From JAJVHZ01 sp041395385 (GTDB lineage Bacteria > Pseudomonadota > Gammaproteobacteria > JAJPIJ01), in the NCBI GenBank assembly GCA_041395385.1, contig JAWLAN010000006.1, positions 463,187 to 527,186 on the forward strand: a stretch of DNA of 64,000 bases. Reading direction: 5' to 3'. Made by a program: the position numbers and the translations under genes. This document shows, piece by piece, positions 33,120 through 42,415 of this stretch. The stretch's first letter is position 1. Every line of letters starts with the position of its first letter. Below the pieces are notes generated by a model. The model did no database searches. It saw nothing but the letters and a program-made list of their open reading frames with translations, and was not told where the DNA came from.

Positions 33120-33296
33120 CGGTGCACCGGCATGAGCCACGGGGTCCTGTCGCCTTGCGCTCCGTCGCAGCGGATCGAGGCAGCCCGCTCTTTCTGAGAG
33201 CCCACGCTTCACGCCAGACTCGGTTCACGCGCGCCGGGCCCAACGTCACGCTAGGTATCCAGACATTCAAAGTCATCTGACCAGGAGAAGTAATCA

Positions 33297-33662
33297 ATGA
33301 AGCGACATGTGAAACTGTTGCTGTTGATCGGAGCATTGGCGGGAGGCGCAATCCTCCCCAGGCTGTCATTCGGCGGCGCGGACGCGCACGCCATCGACCA
33401 GTTAGTCGGCAGCGCCAAGTCCAGGGCGGATCACGAGGCGCTGGCCAGTCATTTCGAAGCCGAGGCTCAAACGCTGCGGGCAAAGGCAGACGAACACAAG
33501 AAGATGGCGGTCACCTACGGCGCTGCAAGTTATGGCAAGGGCGGCAGTCATGCGCTGGTGCAGCACTGCAAGAATCTTGTGCTCAAGTTCGAGGAGGCTG
33601 CGACAGAGAACGCCGAGCTTGCGAGACTCCATCGCGAAATCGCAGCGGAGTTGAAGGAATAG
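33297..33662 (+). CDS. Small exported helical protein, paralogue of the previous gene
   Basis: This 121-residue protein has a hydrophobic signal segment (about 6-26) followed by SAKSRADHEALASHFEAEAQ, ADEHKKMAVTYG, then LVQHCKNLVLKFEEAATEN and ELARLHREIAAELKE. It aligns over its whole length with the 32751 product, with conserved DHEA/NHEA, EH, HC and LxxLHxxxA positions. AGGAG precedes the ATG. It arose by duplication and is probably periplasmic. Its function is unknown. Confidence 0.75.
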   Translation: MKRHVKLLLLIGALAGGAILPRLSFGGADAHAIDQLVGSAKSRADHEALASHFEAEAQTLRAKADEHKKMAVTYGAASYGKGGSHALVQHCKNLVLKFEEAATENAELARLHREIAAELKE

Positions 33663-33769
33663 CCAGAGACCCGTCGGGCGAATGATGCGCGCACCCGCAT
33701 GGCGTGCGAGTGTAACCGTTCATCATCGTCTCGCGGGATGGTGGTGGAAAGCGCGGAACGAGAACGATC

Positions 33770-34063
33770 ATGCAACATCAACATGACCATGCCGAAAACA
33801 GATGGCAGGTTGCGCGCAACATTGTCATGTGGGCATTTCTTGGCATCGTGCTCTTCTTTCTGGCGGCCGAGCATCGCGCCCACTTATTCGGTGTGTTGCC
33901 CTTCCTGCTACTGCTCGCTTGCCCGTTCATGCACATGTTCATGCATGGAAGTCACGGCGAACACGGCAAGCGTCGCGGGGAAGACAGCGGCCATGGAGAG
34001 GGTCACGCAGACGGGGGCGAGCCACGAGAGTCGAAGAGCCAGGAGACGGAGGGCAGGGCATGA
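33770..34063 (+). CDS. DUF2933 family small membrane protein
   Basis: This 97-residue protein has one or two hydrophobic helices (about 17-35 and 40-53) and a histidine-rich tail, ACPFMHMFMHGSHGEHGKR followed by more HG repeats. It resembles DUF2933, a family common in copper and silver resistance clusters. His and Met residues suggest soft-metal binding. Its stop overlaps the start of the next gene (ATGA), so the two are coupled. Confidence 0.8.
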   Translation: MQHQHDHAENRWQVARNIVMWAFLGIVLFFLAAEHRAHLFGVLPFLLLLACPFMHMFMHGSHGEHGKRRGEDSGHGEGHADGGEPRESKSQETEGRA

Positions 34064-34719
34064 GCCAGGAGTCCGCGTATGGTCTATGGTGGCTGGTCAT
34101 CATCAATTCGCTGGTGTTCATCATCTTCGCGTTCAGCTTCGCGAAACCGCAGACGAAACGCGACTGGCGAACCTTCGGCGCTTTCTCCGCTTTCATCATA
34201 GCGCTGTTCGTGGAGATGTACGGCTTCCCACTGACCATCTATCTGCTGTCCGGCTGGCTGGCGACTAACTATCCACAGATCGACCCGCTGACGCACGACA
34301 GCGGTCACTTGTGGCATACGCTGCTCGGCATGAAGGGCAACCCGCATTTCGATGTACTCCATGTCCTGAGCAATGTGCTCATCGTCGGCGGCTTCTGGCT
34401 GCTTGCCTCCGCGTGGAACGTGCTATACAAGGCGCAGCGCAATAACACCATGGCCACGACAGGCGCCTATGGACATATGCGCCATCCGCAGTACATCGGG
34501 TTCATCCTGGTCATGCTGGGCTTCCTGCTGCAGTGGCCGACATTGCCCACGCTGATCATGTTTCCGATACTCACCTATGTATATTTGCGGCTCGCTCGGC
34601 GCGAGGAGCAGGAGGCGCTTGCCGCGTTCGGTGACGCGTACGCGCGATACATGCGGCAGACGCCGGCATTCATACCGCGGATCCAGTCAAAAGTGTCATC
34701 GGGGAGTGCAACTCGTTGA
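34060..34719 (+). CDS. Isoprenylcysteine carboxyl methyltransferase-like membrane protein
   Basis: This 219-residue membrane protein has four to five helices. The C-terminal ICMT/PEMT signature is clear: GAYGHMRHPQYIGFILVMLG, then YVYLRLARREEQEALAAFGD and YARYMRQTPAFIPRI. Such proteins bind SAM at the RHPxY and EE motifs and methylate an unknown small or lipid substrate in bacteria. It regularly accompanies DUF2933 in metal-resistance loci. It is translationally coupled to the DUF2933 gene. Confidence 0.82.
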   Translation: MSQESAYGLWWLVIINSLVFIIFAFSFAKPQTKRDWRTFGAFSAFIIALFVEMYGFPLTIYLLSGWLATNYPQIDPLTHDSGHLWHTLLGMKGNPHFDVLHVLSNVLIVGGFWLLASAWNVLYKAQRNNTMATTGAYGHMRHPQYIGFILVMLGFLLQWPTLPTLIMFPILTYVYLRLARREEQEALAAFGDAYARYMRQTPAFIPRIQSKVSSGSATR

Positions 34720-34986
34720 GAGGCTGCTGACGAAACTGAAACGGAAGACCGTCGTCATGGCAGGAGGTCCGTGTGAAGGGGAGTCCTGAGCGAAAATGAG
34801 AAGTCGGCAATCAGTGTCGTGGCTCCCGTCGGGTACGGCCACGCCTGCGGCGTCTGACGTAATGCGCGGACCACACGCGCATCATGCAGCCGCGGAAAGT
34901 GGCATGTACGAATCGACGCGTTATGGAGTTCGCGGCAAGCGGTATGTCACGCGCAGGCGGGTTCAAATCGACTGGGAGAACGCGTG

Positions 34987-35508
34987 ATGAAATTCTGGCG
35001 AAAAACGTGGTCCGGCGCCGGGCCAATGTCGTTCTGGAGACAGTCAACTGCCGGGTTCGGCACACTCAACAAGATGACCATATTCGCGGTGGTGTTCTTG
35101 GTGCTTACGGCGTGCCACTCCAGCGTCGCTCCCGAACAGGGACAAACCAGGACAGTCGACGGCGTAACGATCTATTACGGGATTCTTCCTGCAGAGATCA
35201 TGGGCGGCCCACCATCGCGGCACGCGGATGCGCGCGCGGATGAAGCGACGCACCATCTGGTGGTTGCGCTCTTTAACGCGGAGACCGGCACGCGGATCGT
35301 CGGCGCGGAGGTCAGCGCGGGGGTGGAGCAGCCCGGACACCTCGGAACATCAGAGAAGAAGCTGGAACCGATGGACATTGCAGGCAAGCTCACCTACGGC
35401 AACTATTTCGAGATGTCTGGCGAAGGTCCATTCCTCATAACCATAGCGGTGCGAATGCACGCCTCGCCAGAGGTGGCCGAGGCGATGTTCCAGTACCGCC
35501 ATTATTAG
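34987..35508 (+). CDS. Exported protein with YtkA-like domain
   Basis: This 173-residue protein has a hydrophobic segment at about 31-44 (MTIFAVVFLVLTACHSS) that ends in a lipobox-like LTAC, so it may be a lipoprotein after an unusually long N-region. Starting at the internal ATG at 35074 would give a normal signal. The mature part, HHLVVALFNAETGTRIVGAE, QPGHLGTSEKKLEPM and YGNYFEMSGEGPFLITIAVR, has the pattern of immunoglobulin-like YtkA domains. Proteins of this kind occur near copper genes. The role is not established. Confidence 0.65.
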   Translation: MKFWRKTWSGAGPMSFWRQSTAGFGTLNKMTIFAVVFLVLTACHSSVAPEQGQTRTVDGVTIYYGILPAEIMGGPPSRHADARADEATHHLVVALFNAETGTRIVGAEVSAGVEQPGHLGTSEKKLEPMDIAGKLTYGNYFEMSGEGPFLITIAVRMHASPEVAEAMFQYRHY

Positions 35509-36408
35509 ACTGGTACCGCGGTCAGCGATAACGGGCACGAGCGCGCAAAAATTCGAACTCTGCGACGCTCAAATGGGAGGCGCTGCTGTCGGGCAAGCCG
35601 TGCGCGAGCGACGAGCCGCGATTCGGTGCCGCGCCGTAGTCCATGGCCTTTAATGCCCAGGTGCCCGCGGCAAGGCCGTTGGACGGGTCGGTGGTCGTGA
35701 TGATGGGTCGGCGAACCGCAGTCAATCCGCACATTGAGACGTATCTCAACCCGCTGTTCCAAATTGGTGGACCGATGCACGGGTGCATTTCCAGGGGGCG
35801 ACGCTGCAATCCGGCCGAGCCGAAACGGGGAATCTCCCGGGGCCGATCGATCGCGAGCTGGACGTCTGGCGCGAGGGCTGCAACGCCAGGCGTTTCGGCG
35901 ACACGGGAAGGGACGAGCCGACGGTCCGCGTGCCGCGCGATTTCTGGGAACGGTCAAGACGACGGGTGTTGACGATGAAACGACGCTGGGGACTGCGAGT
36001 GAGCGGCGAGTGTCCGCAAGACCCAACGGGACGGCATCGATTGGGGATTGTATCAGCGAGGCCGCTACTGCCGCAGCTTCCCGAGTTCGGTCTTCTTGCG
36101 ACGACTCTTATCCGTACGGCGTCCTCGCCATGGACGACGGGCGTCATTGTCTTGGATCCCGGCGTTCTTGGGCAGCAGTCGCTGCGCGAAGGCCGAGTGG
36201 TGTTTGCCTGGGAGCTCTTCGTCGGTCACCGACACTCTCGTCATTAGCACTTTTCGTCATAATATCTGCCAGCTGGGCGCCGCGCATTGGTTATAAATAT
36301 CGCACCGGCGGCAATGGCGTCGAAGTACGAATTGACTTTGATCATCACTGTCGTTGAGAAAGATGCTATCGTTGCCGCGCAGATCACCAGTGGGTGAATG
36401 GACACTCT
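35509..36408. other. Gene-poor stretch with a possible decayed minus-strand gene
   Basis: No intact gene was recognised in these 900 bp. On the minus strand, 35809 down to 35522 reads plausible protein (ending GTWALKAMDYGAAPN, then SSASHLSVAEFEFLRARAR), but it has no upstream continuation, so it may be the remnant of a larger gene. The last 150 bp are A+T-rich and probably hold the promoter of the His-rich gene at 36409. Confidence 0.35.
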
Positions 36409-36840
36409 ATGCTGAGTTCCCTTCGTGCTCGTAAGTCCCTCATCCGCGCAGTGCTGGGGCAGTGGTCTGTCTTTCTATTGCTGGCGTTCCTGCAGCCGTG
36501 CTGCGAGGCATTGGCGGCTGCGATCCCTCACGAGCACGAGTATGCCGTGCCGGGAGGGCACCACGACGGCGGCGACGACCACCACCACCACCACGAGGAT
36601 GCGTCGGAGTCTCCTGGCGGGCACGAACACTGTCCGTCGCTTGTCGATCACCATGCCGAGATGCCGATGGTCACGGCGGTGTCGGCAACCGACACCAAGG
36701 CTCCGCCGCCAGCGTTGCTGCCAACGCCGGTCACAACGCTACATCCACTGCGGTACGCAGGATCCACCGCCGCGTCTGGATTTCGTGTTCCTGAATCACT
36801 ACCGCGGCTGTATCTGAACACCCTCCGTCTGCGCATTTGA
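36409..36840 (+). CDS. Histidine-rich exported protein
   Basis: This 143-residue protein has a hydrophobic signal-like segment at about 17-34 (GQWSVFLLLAFLQPCCEALA). A strongly histidine- and aspartate-rich stretch follows (HHDGGDDHHHHHEDASESPG) and then HEHCPSLVDHHAEMP. The composition implies binding of Zn, Co, Ni or Cu in the periplasm. A similar but unrelated-looking His-containing exported protein precedes the czc operon at 60008. No family name can be given. It is followed by a MerR regulator. Confidence 0.65.
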   Translation: MLSSLRARKSLIRAVLGQWSVFLLLAFLQPCCEALAAAIPHEHEYAVPGGHHDGGDDHHHHHEDASESPGGHEHCPSLVDHHAEMPMVTAVSATDTKAPPPALLPTPVTTLHPLRYAGSTAASGFRVPESLPRLYLNTLRLRI

Positions 36841-36935
36841 CAAACCTCCGTCTGCGGCCCGCCGCCGCGGGGCCGTGTCGCATTGCCTGTTTGCCGGCGC
36901 ATCGTGCGCCGCCAATGTACGCATCGGAGGATCCC

Positions 36936-37439
36936 ATGATAGTCAAAGAACTTGCTGAAAAGGCCCGCGTCTCCACCCACCTGGTGCGCTTCTACAGTCG
37001 GGTCGGACTGCTCGACCCGGCGCGGGACCACCAGAACGGCTACAAGCTGTTCGAAAACAGCCATGTGAACCGCGTCGAGTTCGTACGGACGGCCCAGTCG
37101 CTCGGACTGAAACTGAAAGAGATCCGGGCGCTCATCGAGGCCCAGGACCGGGGTTCTCCCGCGTGCTGTCACCGGGTCACGGAGATCGTGCGGGAGCGGC
37201 TCGCGGATACCAGGAAGAAGATTGAAGACCTGACCACCTTGGCCGGGCGGCTCGAAGCTGTGCTGTTGGAGTGGCAGGAGGTCGACGGCTGCGAGCCGCT
37301 TCGCAGCGGCGTCATCTGCCCCAAGATCATTGCGTCCGACAGCGGCGCGCAAACGGGTGACCTGGCGACACAGCTTGAGCTGCACCCAAGAGTCAAGGCG
37401 CGAACGCAGGCCCGGACCATGGAAGGGTGCCTGCCATGA
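36936..37439 (+). CDS. MerR-family regulator, heavy-metal type
   Basis: This 167-residue regulator has a winged helix at 1-70 (MIVKELAEKARVSTHLVRFY, then NGYKLFENSHVNRVEFVRTA), an effector helix and a metal-site-like C-terminal half with ACCHRVTEIVRERL and DGCEPLRSGVICP. Four cysteines and a histidine suggest a thiol-coordinated metal. GGAGG precedes the ATG. It overlaps the DUF2231 gene by 4 bp. It is a paralogue of the MerR gene at 31053 only at family level. Confidence 0.85.
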   Translation: MIVKELAEKARVSTHLVRFYSRVGLLDPARDHQNGYKLFENSHVNRVEFVRTAQSLGLKLKEIRALIEAQDRGSPACCHRVTEIVRERLADTRKKIEDLTTLAGRLEAVLLEWQEVDGCEPLRSGVICPKIIASDSGAQTGDLATQLELHPRVKARTQARTMEGCLP

Positions 37440-38005
37440 TAGACATCATCCCGAACTGGCACCCCGTCTTCGTGCACTTCACGGTGGCGCTCCTCACCGT
37501 CGCCGGCCTGTTGTTTCTCGTCGTCGTGCTGATCCCGGCCGGCTCGGCGCTGCGCGCTCAACTCCTCAGCGCGGCAAACTGGAACCTGTGGCTTGGTCTC
37601 GTCATCAGCCTCGGGACGGCGACGGCTGGATGGGTGGCAAGCACCACCGTCGCCCACGACGAGCCCTCGCACGTGGCAATGACCGTTCACCGCAATTTCG
37701 CCATCGCGACGGTCACCATTTACATTCCGATTGTCGTATGGAGTGTGATCCGCGCCCGCAAGAGCCAGGTACCCGGTTGGCGGTTTGCACTGGTCGTGGT
37801 TGTGGCCACTGGCCTGGTCCTGGCGACGGCGTATCGCGGTGGGGAGCTGGTGTACCGCTACGGTCTGGGGGTCATGGCATTGCCCCAGGTGCACGAGCAC
37901 GCGCATGTTCGTGTCTTCGACGACCACGGCGAAGCGGCACACGCGCATGCGCATGGTCCCGCGGAAACGGTCAGTCATGATGCAGGCCAGGCCCAATCGC
38001 CGTGA
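37436..38005 (+). CDS. DUF2231-type membrane protein
   Basis: This 189-residue membrane protein has four hydrophobic segments (about 13-35, 47-65, 85-103 and 110-130). It has the DUF2231 start IIPNWHPVFVHFTVALLTVA, the GWVASTTVAHDEPSHVAM loop and GELVYRYGLGV. The C-terminal tail is His-rich (HEHAHVRVF, then HAHAHGP). It is coupled to the upstream MerR gene. The family's role is unclear. The His residues suggest metal or haem handling. Confidence 0.78.
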   Translation: MIDIIPNWHPVFVHFTVALLTVAGLLFLVVVLIPAGSALRAQLLSAANWNLWLGLVISLGTATAGWVASTTVAHDEPSHVAMTVHRNFAIATVTIYIPIVVWSVIRARKSQVPGWRFALVVVVATGLVLATAYRGGELVYRYGLGVMALPQVHEHAHVRVFDDHGEAAHAHAHGPAETVSHDAGQAQSP

Positions 38006-38533
38006 TTCGGGATCGGCATGCCAGCTCAGGCAGACCGCGTGCCGGCGCCGGATCTTCCGCCATGGGCAGGGCCGCCTGGGTCGGTGTCCCGCACACGCCC
38101 CCTGACTCGGCATCCTGCATCCATGCGGCCCGGCAGGGCGCGAGGGCAACCTTCACTGGTGGCGGAAGTCTGCTGCCGCACGGCTCACGCACGCGCTGCC
38201 GGGGCACGCTCACTGTGCCCCATTGACTTGTCAGTCGCTCGCAGGTGCTAGGGTTTCGGCCGGGTGAATGAGCATCGTGCCGAGCGACAATCGAGTGTCA
38301 CCTTGGAACTGAGCGCCATGACGGAGCGAGTCCTGCATGAGCCGCTCGTCCTGTCGGGGGCAGCCGGCGTGACCGCCGGGTCACCTCCTGACATGGTCGC
38401 CGCGGCGCGCGATGACCACCCGGGCGCGGGCCGTAATGGATGAACTGCACGCCACTTATGGGCCGGGCAGGCACTTTGACAGGTGCCGGGCGTGGCCCGT
38501 AAGCGAGACTCGAGACTGTAATCGGAGAAGGGT
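38006..38533. other. Intergenic region ahead of the CFA-type operon
   Basis: No gene was recognised here. A possible MerR-type promoter lies at 38223-38254. Downstream of it no convincing ORF is seen before the DUF2934 gene. Confidence 0.4.
38223..38254 (+). promoter_or_regulatory. Possible MerR-regulated promoter
   Basis: TTGACT (38223-38228) and TAGGGT (38249-38254) are separated by 20 bp, the overlong spacing characteristic of promoters activated by MerR-family proteins. The surrounding sequence (AGGTGCTAGGGTTT) resembles such promoters. It would drive the genes from 38534. Which MerR protein acts there is unknown. Confidence 0.35.
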
Positions 38534-38776
38534 GTGCCCGTGACCAACCATACCGTCACGACTGCGCCGCGGCCGAGCGCCGGCGAAATCTCGGCCGACA
38601 CCGCGGAGGAGACAGTGGTCGGAAGACACTGCCCCGTCGCGGATGAGGAGCGCCACTGCATGATTGCCGCGGCGCCATACTACCGCGCAGCGCACCGCGG
38701 ATTTGCGCCGGGACATGAGCTGGAGGATTGGCTCGAGGCAGGGGCGGAAGTCGAACCTCAGTTGGGTAGCACGTGA
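38534..38776 (+). CDS. DUF2934-like small protein
   Basis: This 80-residue protein has a C-terminal half, AAAPYYRAAHRGFAPGHELE followed by DWLEAGAEV, that matches the DUF2934 pattern (helix, then GxxxxxDWLxAExE). GGAGAAGG precedes the GTG start. A second GTG at 38540 is possible. It overlaps the cyclopropane-synthase-type gene by 4 bp (GTGA). The function of DUF2934 is unknown. Confidence 0.6.
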   Translation: MPVTNHTVTTAPRPSAGEISADTAEETVVGRHCPVADEERHCMIAAAPYYRAAHRGFAPGHELEDWLEAGAEVEPQLGST

Positions 38777-40098
38777 ACCAGACAAGGCAGGTGGTAGAGG
38801 GCGCGGCCGGCTCGCCGCGCGGTGCGGGCCGTGTGTCCCGGATAATCCGGCGCGTCTTCCAGGCCTACCCCGGGCGGCTCGGCGTGCGCCTGTGGAACGG
38901 CGAGGAACTGCGGTTTGGCGAAGGCACGCCGGATGTCATCCTCGTCTTCCATGATCCGCGGCCGTTACGTGAGCTGGTGCTCTTCCGCGACCCCACGCGC
39001 CTTGCCGAGGCTTATGTCCTTGGTGGCATCGGTATCGAAGGAGACATCCATGCAGCCCTGAAGCTGAAGGACCATCTGCCGCTCCTGAAGTGCCCGCTCG
39101 CCGGGAAAATCGCGCTCCTCGCCTGGTCCCTGGCCTCGGGCGTTGCACCTGCCGCACGAACTGCGCAGCCGGCGCACTGGCGCCAGCCGCTGTTCGCGCG
39201 CCCCCTGCGTACACGCGCCCTGGCCGCGAGCCGCGCGGCCATCGGCTTTCACTACGACGTGTCCGACGAGTTCTACAGGCTGTGGCTCGACGAACAGATG
39301 GTCTACTCGTGCGCGTACTTCGAACACCCGGAGGACAGCCTGGACGATGCGCAGCGGAACAAGCTCGATTACATCTGCCGCAAGCTGCGTCTCAGGGGAG
39401 GCGAGCGTCTCCTCGACATCGGCTGCGGGTGGGGTGGGCTCATTTGCTGGGCGGCACGTCATTACGGCGTGGATGCGCACGGCATCACGTTGAGCCGCAA
39501 TCAGTATGAACATGCGAGGCGGAAGATCAAGGAGGAGGGACTGCAGGGGCGGGTCAGGGTGGAGCTCAAGGACTATCGCGAGCTCGAGGACCAGCAAGAA
39601 TTCGACAAGATCGTCAGCGTGGGGATGTTCGAGCACGTCGGACTCCGGAATCTCCCGCTTTACTTCGGGATCGTCCGGCGCCTGCTGGCGCCGGGCGGCC
39701 TGTTCCTGAACCAGGGCATCACCAGCGAAAAAGAGGGGTGGCGTCAAACCCGGGAGACGAAGTTCATCAATCGCTACGTGTTTCCGAACGGAGAGCTGGA
39801 TACGGTGAGCAACGTCCAGCTCGTCATGGAGCGGGCGGGCTTCGAGATTCTGGACGTGGAGGCCCTGCGGCCACATTACGCGCTTACGCTCCGGCAGTGG
39901 GTGCGGCGTCTCGAATCACGCAGGCGCGAGGCTCTGCGGCTGGTATCGGAATCCGTGTACCGCGTATGGCAACTGTACATGGCGGCCTGTGCCCTGCAAT
40001 TCGAGGAGGGCACCACCGGCGTTTACCAGATCCTGACGTCGAGGAGGGGGACATGGCCAGGCGCCGTCCCCCACACCCGGCGTGATCTCTACGGGTAA
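38773..40098 (+). CDS. Cyclopropane-fatty-acyl-phospholipid synthase family methyltransferase
   Basis: This 441-residue SAM-dependent methyltransferase of the CFA synthase family modifies membrane lipids by adding a methylene or methyl group to acyl chains. The N-terminal domain (1-150) has the family's DPTRLAEAYVLGGIGIEGDI segment. The core has FHYDVSDEFYRLWLDEQMVY, the SAM motif LDIGCGWGGLICWAARHYG at about 214 and FDKIVSVGMFEHVG. The C-terminal part ends in LRQWVRRLESRRREALRLVS and FEEGTTGVYQIL. It starts at a GTG overlapping the DUF2934 stop. In a stress island it would probably stabilise membranes. Confidence 0.88.
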   Translation: MNQTRQVVEGAAGSPRGAGRVSRIIRRVFQAYPGRLGVRLWNGEELRFGEGTPDVILVFHDPRPLRELVLFRDPTRLAEAYVLGGIGIEGDIHAALKLKDHLPLLKCPLAGKIALLAWSLASGVAPAARTAQPAHWRQPLFARPLRTRALAASRAAIGFHYDVSDEFYRLWLDEQMVYSCAYFEHPEDSLDDAQRNKLDYICRKLRLRGGERLLDIGCGWGGLICWAARHYGVDAHGITLSRNQYEHARRKIKEEGLQGRVRVELKDYRELEDQQEFDKIVSVGMFEHVGLRNLPLYFGIVRRLLAPGGLFLNQGITSEKEGWRQTRETKFINRYVFPNGELDTVSNVQLVMERAGFEILDVEALRPHYALTLRQWVRRLESRRREALRLVSESVYRVWQLYMAACALQFEEGTTGVYQILTSRRGTWPGAVPHTRRDLYG

Positions 40099-40525
40099 GA
40101 AATGTGGCGAGGTGCGCCCGGTGAAGGTGAAGGGTGGAATGGCCGACACAGAACCGGTTGTGGGCACCGCTGGTTGGCGTGCACTTAGACCTGCACCTGT
40201 TCGGACATGGCCGGCACGATGGCGGCCGCGGAGGAGGACATTGCCGGCGCCGGCAATCCAGGGACGAAGCGGTCGTATGGCCGCGGGCGCAAGGGCATGC
40301 GCTATGTGTCGCGGAGGCCACGCCGGAGATGACGCGAGTATCTTGGGGGAAAGCATGCCCGCCACCCGGCTGACTCGCCGGTCCGGAAATCCTGTCCGCC
40401 TCGGAAGCGAACGTTCTGGATACCGTGCGTACTGGCTTGGACAGGCAATGATCCGGATCTCCACCGGGAGCCTGAAGTCGCGGTTACGCGATTCACTGCG
40501 TCCATGACGAATGGGATTTGGTGCT
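40099..40525. other. No recognisable gene
   Basis: This is a 427-bp gap between the CFA-type gene and ftsH. Only short Arg/Pro/Cys-rich frames are present. The promoter of ftsH should lie near its end, but no clear boxes were found. Confidence 0.4.
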
Positions 40526-42406
40526 ATGGAGAAAAAGCAACAGCAGTTCTCGATCTGGTACTTCCTGCTGGTACTCCTGCTCATCGTCGCCATGCAGAAT
40601 TACCTGTTCCGTCCGCACGCGGAAAATCTTACTTACGACCAGTTCAAGATCCTGCTGAAGGCAGGCAAGCTGGACGATGTGGCACTCGGCGAGCGGCTCA
40701 TCACGGGAGCGCTGAAACAGGAAGGTATCGAGACGTTGTTGCCCACGGAAAAGGTGGATGAGCTGAAGCAATTCGGCGGAGACCGGCATCGGTTCGTCAC
40801 GGTGCGAATAGACGATCCGGCGCTAGTCGAAGAGCTCGAGGCGGCCAAAGTGCGTTTCGCCGGCATAATCGAGAGCAACTGGATGCCGACGCTGCTCTCC
40901 TGGATCGTCCCTGCCGTCATTTTCTTTGCTCTGTGGTCGTTTCTGATCAACCGCATGGGTAGCGGCGCCCATGGGCTCATGGAGATCGGCAAGAGCAAGG
41001 CGAAGGTCTACGTCGAGAAGAAGACGGGGGTCACTTTCGACGATGTCGCCGGAGTCGACGAAGCCAAGGACGAGCTCAAGGAGGTCGTGGAGTTTCTGAA
41101 GCATCCGAAGAGTCACGGGCGGCTCGGGGCGCGCATTCCCAAGGGCGTGTTGCTGGTCGGCCCTCCCGGAACCGGTAAGACACTGCTCGCCCGCGCCGTC
41201 GCCGGTGAGGCGGGCGTGGCGTTCTTCTCCATGAACGGCTCGGAATTCGTGGAGATGTTTGTCGGCGTGGGCGCGGCACGGGTACGCGACCTGTTCGAAC
41301 AGGCCCGTGGTAAGGCGCCGGCGATAATCTTCATCGATGAACTCGACGCATTGGGGCGGGCGCGCGGCGCCTTTCCCGCCATGGGTGGTCACGATGAAAA
41401 GGAGCAGACGCTGAACCAGCTGCTCTCCGAGATGGACGGCTTCGATCCGAGCCCGGGCCTGGTACTCCTCGCCGCGACAAACCGGCCTGAGATCCTCGAC
41501 CCGGCATTGCTGCGCGCCGGACGCTTCGACCGGCAGGTACTGGTGGACCGTCCCGACAAGATGGGACGCGTGGCCATTTTGAAGGTGCATCTGCGCAGGG
41601 TCCGGCTCGCCCCGCAAGTGATCCCGGACGAGATTGCCGCCCTCACGCCTGGTTTCTCGGCGGCCGATCTGGCCAACCTCGTCAACGAGGCCGCACTGCT
41701 GGCGACGCGCCGTGGCGCCGACGCGGTCGACATGAACGATTTCACTGGGGCCGTGGAGCGCATCGTCGCGGGACTGGAGAAGAAGAACCGGCTGCTCAAT
41801 CCGCACGAACGCAAAGTCGTGGCATATCACGAGATGGGCCACGCCCTCGTCGCGATGTCCCTTCCGGGCACCGATCCGGTCCACAAGGTCTCCATCATTC
41901 CACGCGGCATCGGTGCCCTCGGCTATACGATTCAGCGGCCCACGGAGGACCGTTTCCTCATGAGCCGCGAAGAGCTCGCCAACAAGATGGCGGTGCTGCT
42001 CGGCGGACGTGCCGCCGAGCACCTGGTGTTCGGCAAAGTATCCACCGGTGCTGCCGATGACCTCGCGAAGGTCACGATCATCGCTCGCAGCATGGTGATG
42101 CGTTACGGCATGGAGGAGTCGCTTGGCCACGTCGTCTATGAAGAGGAACGCCCGGCCCTGCCGGGAACGGCGGCGGAACTGCGCCCTGTTCGCGCGTACA
42201 GCGAGGCGACTGCCGAAGCCATAGACCGGGCCGTACACGGTCTGGTCGAGTGCGCGTTCGAGAAGGCCGTTGCAGCGTTGCAGGCGCGGCGCGAATGGCT
42301 TGACCAAGGTGCCAGATGGCTGCTCACTCGCGAGACGTTGAGTGAGCAGGATTTGCACCAGCTGGGTTCCGGAGGGATTCGTACCACGGCGGCGAGTACC
42401 GCTTGA
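40526..42406 (+). CDS. ftsH: Short FtsH-type membrane AAA+ zinc protease
   Basis: This 626-residue ATP-dependent metalloprotease degrades membrane and misfolded proteins. One transmembrane helix lies at about 9-25 and a second at about 123-142, with a periplasmic segment between. The AAA+ part has Walker A GPPGTGKT near 211, Walker B IIFIDELDALGRAR and ATNRPEILDPALLRAGRFDR. The zinc site is HEMGH near 434, where housekeeping FtsH usually has HEAGH. The C-terminal tail is short. This is likely an accessory paralogue of the kind carried on heat- and stress-tolerance islands. ATG 40511 is an alternative start. Confidence 0.92.
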   Translation: MEKKQQQFSIWYFLLVLLLIVAMQNYLFRPHAENLTYDQFKILLKAGKLDDVALGERLITGALKQEGIETLLPTEKVDELKQFGGDRHRFVTVRIDDPALVEELEAAKVRFAGIIESNWMPTLLSWIVPAVIFFALWSFLINRMGSGAHGLMEIGKSKAKVYVEKKTGVTFDDVAGVDEAKDELKEVVEFLKHPKSHGRLGARIPKGVLLVGPPGTGKTLLARAVAGEAGVAFFSMNGSEFVEMFVGVGAARVRDLFEQARGKAPAIIFIDELDALGRARGAFPAMGGHDEKEQTLNQLLSEMDGFDPSPGLVLLAATNRPEILDPALLRAGRFDRQVLVDRPDKMGRVAILKVHLRRVRLAPQVIPDEIAALTPGFSAADLANLVNEAALLATRRGADAVDMNDFTGAVERIVAGLEKKNRLLNPHERKVVAYHEMGHALVAMSLPGTDPVHKVSIIPRGIGALGYTIQRPTEDRFLMSREELANKMAVLLGGRAAEHLVFGKVSTGAADDLAKVTIIARSMVMRYGMEESLGHVVYEEERPALPGTAAELRPVRAYSEATAEAIDRAVHGLVECAFEKAVAALQARREWLDQGARWLLTRETLSEQDLHQLGSGGIRTTAASTA

Positions 42407-42415
42407 GGCACCAGC

